From positions 1 through 10,048 of the forward strand of contig JAUXIP010000045.1 in NCBI GenBank assembly GCA_030620935.1: a stretch of DNA of 10,048 bases, read 5' to 3'. This document shows, one piece after another, positions 1 to 7,600 of this stretch. Position numbers and translations under genes: made by a program. The notes beneath the pieces are model-generated. The model was not told the origin of the DNA. It was given only the letters and a program-made list of their open reading frames with translations, and searched no databases. Within the stretch, counting starts at the first letter, position 1. The number at the start of each line of letters is the position of its first letter. The DNA is from Deltaproteobacteria bacterium. GTDB taxonomy: Bacteria > Desulfobacterota_B > Binatia > UBA9968.

Positions 1-504
1 AACGGTAAAGACCCTGGTGATGAAAGTAAAATCTTTGATGGTGGAGAGAAAGACCGTCATGATCCAAATACCCGTCACCAGGAAGAAATTAACGATAGCC
101 ACGAAGCGTAAGGGGAATTCGAGATTGACATAAAAAAGGTAAAAGGGACCCACAAATAGAATCTGAGTAACATAGAGCAATGCCAAACTGCCCAGCAGAA
201 CTCCTGGGCTCCCTTCCGGATCCTTTGCATACATCAAGTCGGAGAGATATCGCGAGACCACGAGCATGACCGGCCCTGATAAAACCAGTGAAAATGAGAA
301 GTTGTAAATAATAATAAGGCGAAAGGTTTCAACGCCCAGCGAAGTTGTGAAATCGGACCCGAGGAGGACGATGAAACCAATCGACACGACCGTGAATATC
401 CAAGGGCCTGTCGCGACCAGAGCTGAATGAACATAGGCCCGGGTCAGGCCGATGAGGTCATCGCGATGCGTCAGCTCCCGCAGAAGAAAACCAATCCCGG
501 CCAT
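1..504 (-). CDS. pelG: PelG, polytopic inner-membrane Pel transporter-like protein (3' end cut by window edge)
   Basis: The reading frame is open from ATG (502-504) to base 1, giving the first 168 residues; the family is usually about 450 or more. It begins MAGIGFLLREL, the characteristic PelG start, and continues with hydrophobic segments at about residues 28-48, 61-86, 101-126 and 130-152. The loop near residues 70-90 (SGPVMLVVSRYLSD) also fits the family. PelG is a MATE/Wzx-like membrane protein that acts with PelD, PelE and PelF in the inner-membrane complex and is thought to move the growing Pel chain into the periplasm. The start codon overlaps the pelF stop by one base (TAATG), and an AAGGA ribosome site lies about 8 bases upstream, inside pelF, so translation is probably coupled. 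Only the N-terminal third is visible, so integrity of the rest cannot be judged. Confidence 0.95.
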   Translation of the reverse strand, partial: MAGIGFLLRELTHRDDLIGLTRAYVHSALVATGPWIFTVVSIGFIVLLGSDFTTSLGVETFRLIIIYNFSFSLVLSGPVMLVVSRYLSDLMYAKDPEGSPGVLLGSLALLYVTQILFVGPFYLFYVNLEFPLRFVAIVNFFLVTGIWIMTVFLSTIKDFTFITRVFTV

Positions 505-2021
505 TAGTCATTCCTTTCTAATACAGAGGGTGAGTCTTGCGCCGAGCAGGCGCTTTCATAGATAACCCGATATCTCTCATTGAGGTCACGCTTGTCGTAG
601 TTGAGCAAGACCCGCGATTTTATTGCGCGACTGCACTGCTCATACCATTCCCGATCCTTCAAGAGCCGCGCTACGGCACGGGCCATTGCCCCCGGGTCGC
701 CCAGAGGGGTGACGGCACCGCCGGTCCCCGAGGATTGGGTGTCCCGGCTGTTCCCGAGAATCAATTCACGGCACGCGCCGACATCGGTGGCCACCGCAGG
801 TATCCCCGCTGCGCCGGCCTCTAAAATGACCAGAGGTTGCGCTTCGCTAATACTGGTCAGAAGGATAACGTCGATGGAAGCGATATGATCTTCAAGATTG
901 ACTTGGCCGACAAAGCGGATCGTGTCCTGCAGCATAAGACCGTTAACCATGGCTTGGCACTCCCGGAAATACCTTTTGTCTTCATCGGTGGGACCGAGAA
1001 CCTTGGCCTGGAGATCCGGAAAGGTCCGTTTGAGGATGGCACAGGTTCGTATGAACGTCTTGACATCCTTGATCGGGACCACGCGCCCAACGAAGGCGAT
1101 CGTAGGGGGGTGGGGGGCCTGAGATCGTTCAATCCTCGAGTACTGTTCGTGGTCGATGCCGTTGGGAACAATCGTGATTTTTTCACGCGGAGCACCGTCC
1201 TGGATTTGGAACTCCGTGTTCCCCTCATAGAGGGTGATGATTCTGCTGGAGGCGGCATAGCATGCCCGGGAGTAACTTTGGAAAGTATCGACCCATATAT
1301 TCTTAAGGTCGCGGCGAGGCTTGTCGACACTCAGCCGGCTCAATCGATGATCGAAGAGCCAGTCCGCCATCGAGAGTTCGACACGGCGCTCATTCGTGTA
1401 GATTCCGTGCTCCGTCAGGAGCAAGGGCCGGCCCGTCTCCAGGTGGGCCCGCGCGCCGAGAAGACCCGCATAGCCGGTCGAAGCGGCGTGGTAAGTGCGT
1501 GCGGGCGGCAGCTCGGCGAGCAAGACGGAGAAAAGGGCGCCGTGAAGAGTGCGCCAGCTCCAAAAGTAATGGAGAAAAGGATTATTGGGAAGGGTTGCAT
1601 CGTACATTCGATGTAAGAGGTCCCAGGCGGCCATTGAATTCAGGAGAGGCTGTCGGCCTAAGTGCTTCCTGTGAGGCGCAATAAGACCCAACAAATCGAT
1701 GAAGTCCGCCAACTCTCCCTTCGATTGGAGTTGCAAGAGAGGTCCCTGAATTTTTGTTAACAGCTCGTCGGCCTCACGGTTCGAAAGGGAGCCCTGCGGC
1801 AGTCTTTGAAGCCTGAGAACACTCATGCCAACGACATTGGATGGAATCTTGTAGAGCGGTTTCAGCTCGGCCTCGGGGGGAACCAGCGCCAGCAGGTAAA
1901 AACTCAAGTGGTGTTGGGCCTGGATGAGTTCGTGGGTCCAATTGGAGACACCACCGGGGACAAAAGGGTAGGTTCCTTCCAAAAGCAGGCAGACATCTGA
2001 CACGGGTGCTTGTTCGTTCAT
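504..2021 (-). CDS. pelF: PelF, GT4-family Pel glycosyltransferase
   Basis: This 505-residue protein matches the usual PelF length of about 505. PelF is a cytoplasmic GT-B fold glycosyltransferase that polymerises a UDP-activated amino sugar (UDP-GlcNAc/GalNAc in studied systems) into Pel. The N-terminal PelF-type (DUF3492) half opens with LLLEGTYPFVPGGVSNW (residues 12-28), whose glycine-rich loop contacts the donor in GT4 enzymes, and includes LLTEHGIYTNER (201-212). The C-terminal half is a typical GT4 lobe: IVPNGID (284-290), VGRVVPIKD (311-319, with the donor-phosphate Arg/Lys pattern), and the EX7E motif with E393 and E401 in SEAQPLVILEAG. No transmembrane segment is seen; the enzyme relies on PelD/E/G for membrane attachment. 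The start overlaps the pelE stop as ATGA, and an AGGA site lies just upstream within pelE. All catalytic motifs look intact. Confidence 0.97.
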   Translation of the reverse strand: MNEQAPVSDVCLLLEGTYPFVPGGVSNWTHELIQAQHHLSFYLLALVPPEAELKPLYKIPSNVVGMSVLRLQRLPQGSLSNREADELLTKIQGPLLQLQSKGELADFIDLLGLIAPHRKHLGRQPLLNSMAAWDLLHRMYDATLPNNPFLHYFWSWRTLHGALFSVLLAELPPARTYHAASTGYAGLLGARAHLETGRPLLLTEHGIYTNERRVELSMADWLFDHRLSRLSVDKPRRDLKNIWVDTFQSYSRACYAASSRIITLYEGNTEFQIQDGAPREKITIVPNGIDHEQYSRIERSQAPHPPTIAFVGRVVPIKDVKTFIRTCAILKRTFPDLQAKVLGPTDEDKRYFRECQAMVNGLMLQDTIRFVGQVNLEDHIASIDVILLTSISEAQPLVILEAGAAGIPAVATDVGACRELILGNSRDTQSSGTGGAVTPLGDPGAMARAVARLLKDREWYEQCSRAIKSRVLLNYDKRDLNERYRVIYESACSAQDSPSVLERND

Positions 2022-3082
2022 GATGTCCTATCCCCTTTGTCTTCCTCGCCACCGTCTATATTAGCCCATAACTTGATCGCCTCCACCACACCGGCGGGAA
2101 GAATGTCCGCGCTCGTCATCTCGGCATAGTGGGAACGGGCTAACTCGCGCAAATCCTGGAATCGCCCGGCATGGAACAGACCTTCCATGTAGCCCAGGAT
2201 AATATCGAACGTGTCGAACCCGTCTTTGAGGCACTTCTCGAACCATGCGTTGGCCTCCGCAAACGACTGGCTCTTGAGCAGGATGCGCCCGATGGCCAAC
2301 CGGGCCTCTATATCGTCCGATTTAAATCCAAGATACTTCTGGTACGCCTGGATTGCCTTATTCTGATTTTCGCGTTCCCGTTCATCGTCGAGGATCCCTG
2401 TTTGGGCATAATTGTCATAGTGTCTGGCGAGCGTCTTTAAGGTTACTGGGTTGTCCGGCCTTGTCGTAGCGGCCACTTCAATGCCAAGAGTCCGCTTCGT
2501 AAACTCCTCTTCAATCAGCGCCATGGCAGTCGCCGCCTGTACGCGGATCGCGTTGTTTGGGTCATTCAAAGCCATCCGAAGCACCGGAGCGAGAATCGGT
2601 CGAAAGTGTTTAACCACCATAGAGATCATCGCCAGTTTTTGGTCCGTGGTCCCGGACGTCAGAACATCGATAAATGGTGTTACCTCAGGTTGGATAGAAT
2701 CCTGATCCCGGTATGTCCTGGTAATGTGTTCGGTGAGCGCCTCTGTCGACGTCATTATTTCTGCAGGGAAAAGAATAGAATGCCACTCTTCAAACGACTT
2801 AGAATGCCTCCTGAACAGAGGAAGAAATCCTAGGACACACACTGATCCCAAAGCCCCAAATAGGCCCATGACGGCTGTGGTGATGGTCAAAAGCATGGGG
2901 ATGTGGAGGTCCCTATGGGCTCGTGAGCAGAGAAAGACCCAAAGCCCCAGAGCTAAAACCACGGTCCCATGCCCTGCAACGGCCCATCCCACCGTTACGG
3001 TGTTCTGGAGGACAAGCCAGAGCAGGGCACCCTCTACAACCAGGGCAACTAGGCTGACGACCCAAGTGAGCAGTACGCTCAT
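2018..3082 (-). CDS. pelE: PelE, inner-membrane TPR protein of the Pel synthase complex
   Basis: At 354 residues this is slightly longer than the roughly 330-residue Pseudomonas PelE. Hydrophobic segments near residues 3-25, 31-52 and 62-89 anchor it in the inner membrane. A cytoplasmic helical region follows. Residues about 137-193 read like a HEAT-type pair (VLRMALNDPNNAIRVQAATA), and residues about 240-320 are TPR-like (NKAIQAYQKYLGF, ARLAIGRILLKSQSFAEANAWFEKCL). PelE is known to bridge PelD and PelF in the PelDEFG complex. It starts inside the pelD stop (ATGA, 3079-3082) with a GAGGAG ribosome site immediately upstream, and ends overlapping pelF in the same way. PelE sequences are poorly conserved, so the call depends on topology, TPR content and position between pelD and pelF; together these are convincing. 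Confidence 0.9.
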   Translation of the reverse strand: MSVLLTWVVSLVALVVEGALLWLVLQNTVTVGWAVAGHGTVVLALGLWVFLCSRAHRDLHIPMLLTITTAVMGLFGALGSVCVLGFLPLFRRHSKSFEEWHSILFPAEIMTSTEALTEHITRTYRDQDSIQPEVTPFIDVLTSGTTDQKLAMISMVVKHFRPILAPVLRMALNDPNNAIRVQAATAMALIEEEFTKRTLGIEVAATTRPDNPVTLKTLARHYDNYAQTGILDDERERENQNKAIQAYQKYLGFKSDDIEARLAIGRILLKSQSFAEANAWFEKCLKDGFDTFDIILGYMEGLFHAGRFQDLRELARSHYAEMTSADILPAGVVEAIKLWANIDGGEEDKGDRTS

Positions 3083-4503
3083 CGCTCCTCTACTTCACCT
3101 TTGGGTGTCGGACCTACGAGAATCCCTTTCGCCAAGCCAGGCCCTTCTCTTCGTCCGCTTCTCTGGATGGTCTCGATCGAAACCGCAAATCGGGCCCCGT
3201 CTGCCCTGCCTTTAAGTAGTACGCCCAATAAGACCTTGAGTTTGTCGGCAATGATCTGCGTAGTTCTCAAGTTGGTCGCCGGAAGGGCAATAACGGACTC
3301 GCAGTTAGCCCGCTGGTACGTAAACACGAGATCGTTGCCCGTCAAGGCATCCTTGGCGACCTGGCCCATAGTGGAGTGGATGAGATTCTGCTTATCGTCT
3401 GTAAACGAGTCGGCATTGATCAGGCTCACCTCGATCATAAAGACATCAAAGCCAATTTCCCTAGCCAAGGCGGAGAGCAACTCCGTTTGCTTTTTAAAGA
3501 TACTGCTGTGGATAAGAGAGCTCTGTTCAAGGTCACCGGTGGTGGATGAGCGGGCCACCTCATACTGGCGGGCACCGGCCAAGGATGTGCCGATCCATTC
3601 ACAGAGGATTTTAAAGCTTTCAAAGGCGCTCAAGTTTAGCTCGTAGAATTCGAGCCGCTCTATCTTGAGCATACCCAGGACCTTGTTGTTTTCCATGTCG
3701 ATCAGCGGACCGGCGAAGAATCCCTCGCGCTCAAGAATCAACTCGTCCTCGGGGTTGGCCAGGGACAGCAAACGCTGATGGTCGACGACCTCCTTAAATA
3801 ACTCCGACGGACGGGTGAAGCTGCGTGAGAAGCTTTCGTTTTCATCCCAACCTTCCGATATCGCCATTTCGAGAGTGCTGTCGGATAATAAATATAATGA
3901 GAACTTCCGGGGGTTCATCACAGCTCGGACCATGGCCGTTGCCCCCCGGAGGGTTTCGTCTGGATCAAGCCTTCCCAAGGTCTTAGCGGCTCGAGACATT
4001 GAGACCATCGTACCCAGCTGGCCGGCGACCAGGGTTTCGAGGCTTTCCTTAGAGGATTCCAATTGCCGATAGGCGTTGGCGATGGTCTGCTCGCGGTGCT
4101 CGACCGTGGACAACTCGGTGAGCAGCTCCTCTCGTTCGTGCACATGTCGCATACGTACCTCCCCGAGGATAACCGCAGCGCTAAACCACATGAGGGGTCG
4201 CCCGGCGATCACGAGGAGATAATCGTAGATGTCTTGAGAGAAGGACTGCTCCGGGAGGTTCCCGACCAACAGGGTAAAAGTCACAGCCGCGGCAGCCACG
4301 AGCCCCTCCAACGTCCCGTATTGAGTGCTAATAATAAGGACAATCACCCAGAAGGGGTGCGGGCGCACCAGCCAGTATCGGCTGCCGTCCAAGAAGAAAT
4401 AATCGATCACCTCGAGGAGGATGACAAACAAGCCGATTTCAATCAGGGCAGAGACTCTTAGCCCCAGCATGTTTTTGAGCTTATCTTTCCAATTTCCAGC
4501 CAT
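3079..4503 (-). CDS. pelD: PelD, inner-membrane c-di-GMP receptor (GAF plus degenerate GGDEF)
   Basis: This 474-residue protein has PelD architecture. Four hydrophobic segments (about 17-37, 48-62, 64-80, 93-113) are followed by a charged coiled-coil-like stretch (about 120-160), a GAF domain (about 165-312) and a degenerate GGDEF domain (about 330-455) with no GG(D/E)EF signature. In Pseudomonas, PelD binds c-di-GMP through an RxxD I-site in this last domain and so switches on polymerisation by PelF. Here the aligned tetrapeptide appears to be T388-G-N-D391: the aspartate is kept but the arginine is not. The start is fixed by an in-frame TGA a few codons upstream and a strong GGAGGT site 3 bases before the ATG. 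It lies 171 bases after pelB, where pelC would normally be, and overlaps pelE by ATGA. Gene identity is solid; ligand binding is not assured. Confidence 0.95.
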   Translation of the reverse strand: MAGNWKDKLKNMLGLRVSALIEIGLFVILLEVIDYFFLDGSRYWLVRPHPFWVIVLIISTQYGTLEGLVAAAAVTFTLLVGNLPEQSFSQDIYDYLLVIAGRPLMWFSAAVILGEVRMRHVHEREELLTELSTVEHREQTIANAYRQLESSKESLETLVAGQLGTMVSMSRAAKTLGRLDPDETLRGATAMVRAVMNPRKFSLYLLSDSTLEMAISEGWDENESFSRSFTRPSELFKEVVDHQRLLSLANPEDELILEREGFFAGPLIDMENNKVLGMLKIERLEFYELNLSAFESFKILCEWIGTSLAGARQYEVARSSTTGDLEQSSLIHSSIFKKQTELLSALAREIGFDVFMIEVSLINADSFTDDKQNLIHSTMGQVAKDALTGNDLVFTYQRANCESVIALPATNLRTTQIIADKLKVLLGVLLKGRADGARFAVSIETIQRSGRREGPGLAKGILVGPTPKGEVEER

Positions 4504-4661
4504 GTTACCTCCGACTCATCAATCAAATGAAATCGACCACGGGGCTTGAACTCCCTAATGGACCCCTGGTCGACCAAAGGGATGAGCCGTCGTTTCTCCC
4601 CTTCGAAAACCTCGTCGGTTATGTGCCGCGGTACCCGCGGTGTATTCTTTATAATATCCAA
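4458..4661 (-). CDS. Possible small protein of 67 residues filling the pelB-pelD gap
   Basis: I do not recognise this gene with certainty. A TTG-started frame of 67 codons begins 13 bases after the pelB stop, with a purine-rich AAAGGGA upstream, and runs 46 bases into pelD. It has no ATG or GTG. In favour, it spans the only gap in an otherwise overlapping operon. The product is charged, with no signal peptide or membrane segment, so it is not a PelC lipoprotein. Residues 25-56 (L26-I, G33-x-I35, G42-R43-F44, L46-I47, V52-x-x-W54-L-E) recall the recognition-helix/wing/WLE pattern of small MerR or excisionase-like DNA-binding proteins, but the first helix would be shortened. Against it, the start codon is weak, the pelD overlap is long, and a promoter-like sequence overlaps the start. 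It may be a chance open frame in a leader. Confidence 0.35.
   Translation of the reverse strand: MDIIKNTPRVPRHITDEVFEGEKRRLIPLVDQGSIREFKPRGRFHLIDESEVTWLEIGKISSKTCWG
4563..4580 (-). other. Palindrome/hairpin in the pelD leader
   Basis: TGGTCGACCA (4567-4576) is a perfect ten-base palindrome. Flanking bases extend it to nine pairs per arm in the minus-strand RNA if two G-U pairs are allowed, giving a stem with a UCGA tetraloop. It lies about 60 bases upstream of the pelD start. It could be an RNA hairpin or a dimeric protein-binding site. No T-run follows, so it is not an obvious terminator. Confidence 0.35.
4626..4640 (-). other. GC-only hairpin in the pelB-pelD gap
   Basis: CCGCGG, a three-base spacer and CCGCGG again form a perfect six-pair, all-GC stem with a three-base loop. 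It sits directly after the candidate promoter, so it would lie at the very 5' end of that transcript. No T-run follows, so it is not a rho-independent terminator. If the small ORF is real, it encodes PRVPR at this point. Confidence 0.4.
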
Positions 4662-4678
4662 AGGTCCGTCCCTTTCAA
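4651..4678 (-). promoter_or_regulatory. Candidate internal sigma70-type promoter for pelD-pelG
   Basis: On the minus strand TTGAAA (4673-4678) and TATTAT (4651-4656) are separated by 16 bases. Each matches the bacterial sigma70 hexamers at five of six positions. The stretch is AT-rich compared with its surroundings and lies at the pelB stop codon, just where the one gap in the operon begins. The predicted start would be near 4644, giving a leader of about 140 bases before pelD. This is a by-eye match and such matches occur by chance. If real, it would let the inner-membrane synthase genes be transcribed apart from pelA and pelB. Confidence 0.3.
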
Positions 4679-7600
4679 AAGAGCCACATGATAGACGCCC
4701 TAACCCGTCTCACCTCCTGACTGCTCAGAGTGGGATTGATACTTTGATAATATCCAAGCTGTAGCTCAAGGTAGTTTATGGGTATATAGGTTGCAAGGAT
4801 CCCAAAAAACGGCCCTGCATCCCCGAGCCGATCGAAGGCATAGCCACCAGTTCCCTCGACTCGCAAGGCGGAGGTGAGAGTGTGATCGATAGTGAAGTCT
4901 ATCGAGTGGATCTCCCGGCTCACCAAAGGCATGGGGTTGAATGTTCCTCCGAGTTCATCGGTTCGTTCCTCAATCGAGAGTTTATGTTCTTTATCCAGCC
5001 CGTAACCGATGCTAAAAATCGGATAGGCCATTGTGAGAAAATACCTCATGCTCCCCTCGATCGAGTAAGAGGTTGCAACCCGACTGTCTCCGTCGATGCC
5101 GTAACGGTTGAATGCGCCGGCCAAGCTTCCATGCAAACGCGTCGTAAGTCTCTGGTAGCGTTGAATCTGAATTCGGTCTCGGGTCCCGTGATCCACGACA
5201 CCCTCGGGAAAATCCCAGTTGGGGCGTTGAAATTCACCAAGTAGACGAGTTTCGCCTGCCAGATCCGGCAGGGCGTAGAGCAATCCACCGCCCACTCCGT
5301 TGGATGCAAGGTAAAGTGAACTACGGATCCATGAGCCGCTTTGCATATCGTATCGAAGATAGACTTCGCCCCGCAAGCGGACACCGTTGAAGGACTTGAT
5401 CTGCCCGTTAGCACGGGTGATATCGTCAACACTTATATGGTTTTGATCGAGGACGAACCCCACCCGCAAAAATTTGGAGATGGAGTTAAGAAAGAGGTGG
5501 CCACTGTAGGTTAGGATACGTTCTTCCTCGCCATCTTCAACCTTTTCCCAGGTGAAGTCCAAGCGAACGCGCGCGGCCTCTTGGCTCCAGACCCGCGCCT
5601 TGGCTTCCTGGTAGTCTTCGTTTTCAGGGTCGTGACTTAAGGCAAGACTATACCACTCAAAGGCCGGCCGCCAACGTCCAACCCGATCCTCAAGGTTCGC
5701 GCGGCTCGCCAAAACACGAGGATGCTGGGGATGGGTCTCTCCAAGTCGGTCTAGCAGCTGGAGCGCCGCGCGCTCACGGCCGGTCTCCATGAGGAGACGT
5801 GCCTCAAGAAGATCGAGGCGAAGTTGGTCCTCAGACTTCAATCCCGGCCTGGTGGCTGCCGGCACTTGTCTCCACCGTACCGTTAACTCCAGCGCAGTGG
5901 TCAGTACGATATGTTCCGCGTTACGATCAGTACGAAGCAAAACCGTATCGTAACCACTGTTGATGCTTTCGACGAAGTCCGGAACGAGCTTGTGAAGATC
6001 TCTCAGATCCGCTTCCTCCAGAGGACGGTTAAAGCGGAGCAGTAGTTCCCGTCCTTCCTTCAATTCTTCGGCCACCACCGAGTTGGGCCAAGTGTAAGTG
6101 ACCGGACTCGCATGAGGGGCCCCAAACGGATCGGTCGTGGGGACATGGGACCGGGCTGAGAACAATAAATTCTGTTCTGCTCGCTCGTAGTTGCCGCTGT
6201 CTAGGAGTAAGTTGACATACTCCGTGCGCAGGTGAGTATCGTTCGGCCTCCTTTGCAGAAGATCTTCAAAGAGTGTCATGGATTCATCCATGCGGCCTAG
6301 CCTGTTCAACAGATGTGCTCTCACAATTTCCGAGCGAGAGGACTTTGTTGAAAGACCTTCGATCTGATCCAACGCACGCTGGTAGTAAACTTTTGCGGCG
6401 GGCAGATCATTTTCTCGCCTCTTGAGATCGCCATAGTATAAATTACTTTCATAATCGGCTTTGCCCAAGGCGACGATGCGCCCAAGATGCCGATTTGACG
6501 CCGCATAGCGGGAGTTATAGAAATCCAACCGGCCCAGCCATACCAAGGCTTCCAGGTCGTCGGGTTTAACCTTCAGTAATTTGATATAGGCAAGGCGCGC
6601 CGTGGGCATCAAATCTTCCTGGAGGGCGAGTCGTGCAAGCCGGCGCACACGCTCCGGATGGTCCCAGTCAGATACTTTACTTTCAATCACGCTCGCCAAA
6701 CGGTTGCGGTCGTGGGCCGCCAGAAGGGCATTGAAGTAGGCATCAAGGATGGGACCGGTTGGCTCCTTCGATCTCTCTTCGATGACGGCAATCGCCCTAT
6801 CGGCGGCACCTGCATTGACAAGGTGATTGAGCCATGCGGCCTTAGCGGCACCGGACGCCGACCGGGCACGTTCTTCCAGCCAATCGATTGCTGATGGTTC
6901 CGGGCGAGGACCCCAGAGGTAAAGGAGCTGAGAGGTGTCGGGACTATCCGGAGGTGCATTGCGGGCAAGTTTAAAAAAGGCTCTTTCCGCGGCCCGCTTG
7001 TAGCCGTACTCCAGCATGCGAAAGGCGATTTCCCTTCTTTCGTGCAAAGGCACATCGGACCTCGAAACTCTCGCTTCCCAGTAGGCCAACAGCTCCTTTC
7101 GCCGACCCAGTTTTCGGAGAGCGTTTTCATAGGCAAACGTCCACTCGCCTTCATAGGTCTCGGCAAACTCGCGCAGATAGGGAAGCGCAGCTGTCTCTCC
7201 TCCGTGCTCGATGAGGAGATAAAGCTGTGCCTCTTTTTTTTCTCTCTTGAGGTCTCTCCGTTCCAGATTATATTTAAGAAACCCTATGAGCAGCTCTTTC
7301 TGACCGCTCTCAAGTGTGGCGTGGACGTAATCGAAAAGCCAAGATCCACCCTTCCTGCGCGCTAGGGAAGTAAGAGTGGGCAGAGCCGCACGGTACGACT
7401 TAAGTTCAAGAAGGCCGTATACATACGCTTCTCGCTTTCGGTTCGGTAGGTTAGGCTCGGCGAGTTTCCTAATAAGAAATCGTTCAAGTTCGGAAGCGAC
7501 CGGTGCACCTCTGGCATGGGCCGCGGATAATGCCGCAAAATACGCTTCTTCCGCCTCGACACCTGTCAACAACAGTGCCCGCAGGTGTGGTAGGGCTTCA

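Noticed and set aside
837..1616. A 259-codon open frame on the plus strand, opposite pelF.
   Set aside because: It lies wholly antisense to a gene with intact GT4 motifs. Its product has no recognisable domain, and long antisense frames are common opposite coding sequence of this base composition.
2724..3215. A 163-codon plus-strand frame across the pelD-pelE junction, with other plus-strand frames such as 3101-3646 and 4063-4461.
   Set aside because: All are antisense to well-supported pel genes, with low-complexity products rich in Ser, Arg and Pro and no family resemblance.
4504..4674. A degenerate pelC remnant in the pelB-pelD gap.
   Set aside because: The gap is far too short for PelC, and no frame shows a lipoprotein signal sequence or lipobox.
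7234..7241. A run of eight T (A8 in the coding strand) inside pelB, a possible frameshift site or terminator tract.
   Set aside because: It reads in frame as Glu-Lys-Lys within a normal TPR region, and no GC-rich hairpin precedes it.
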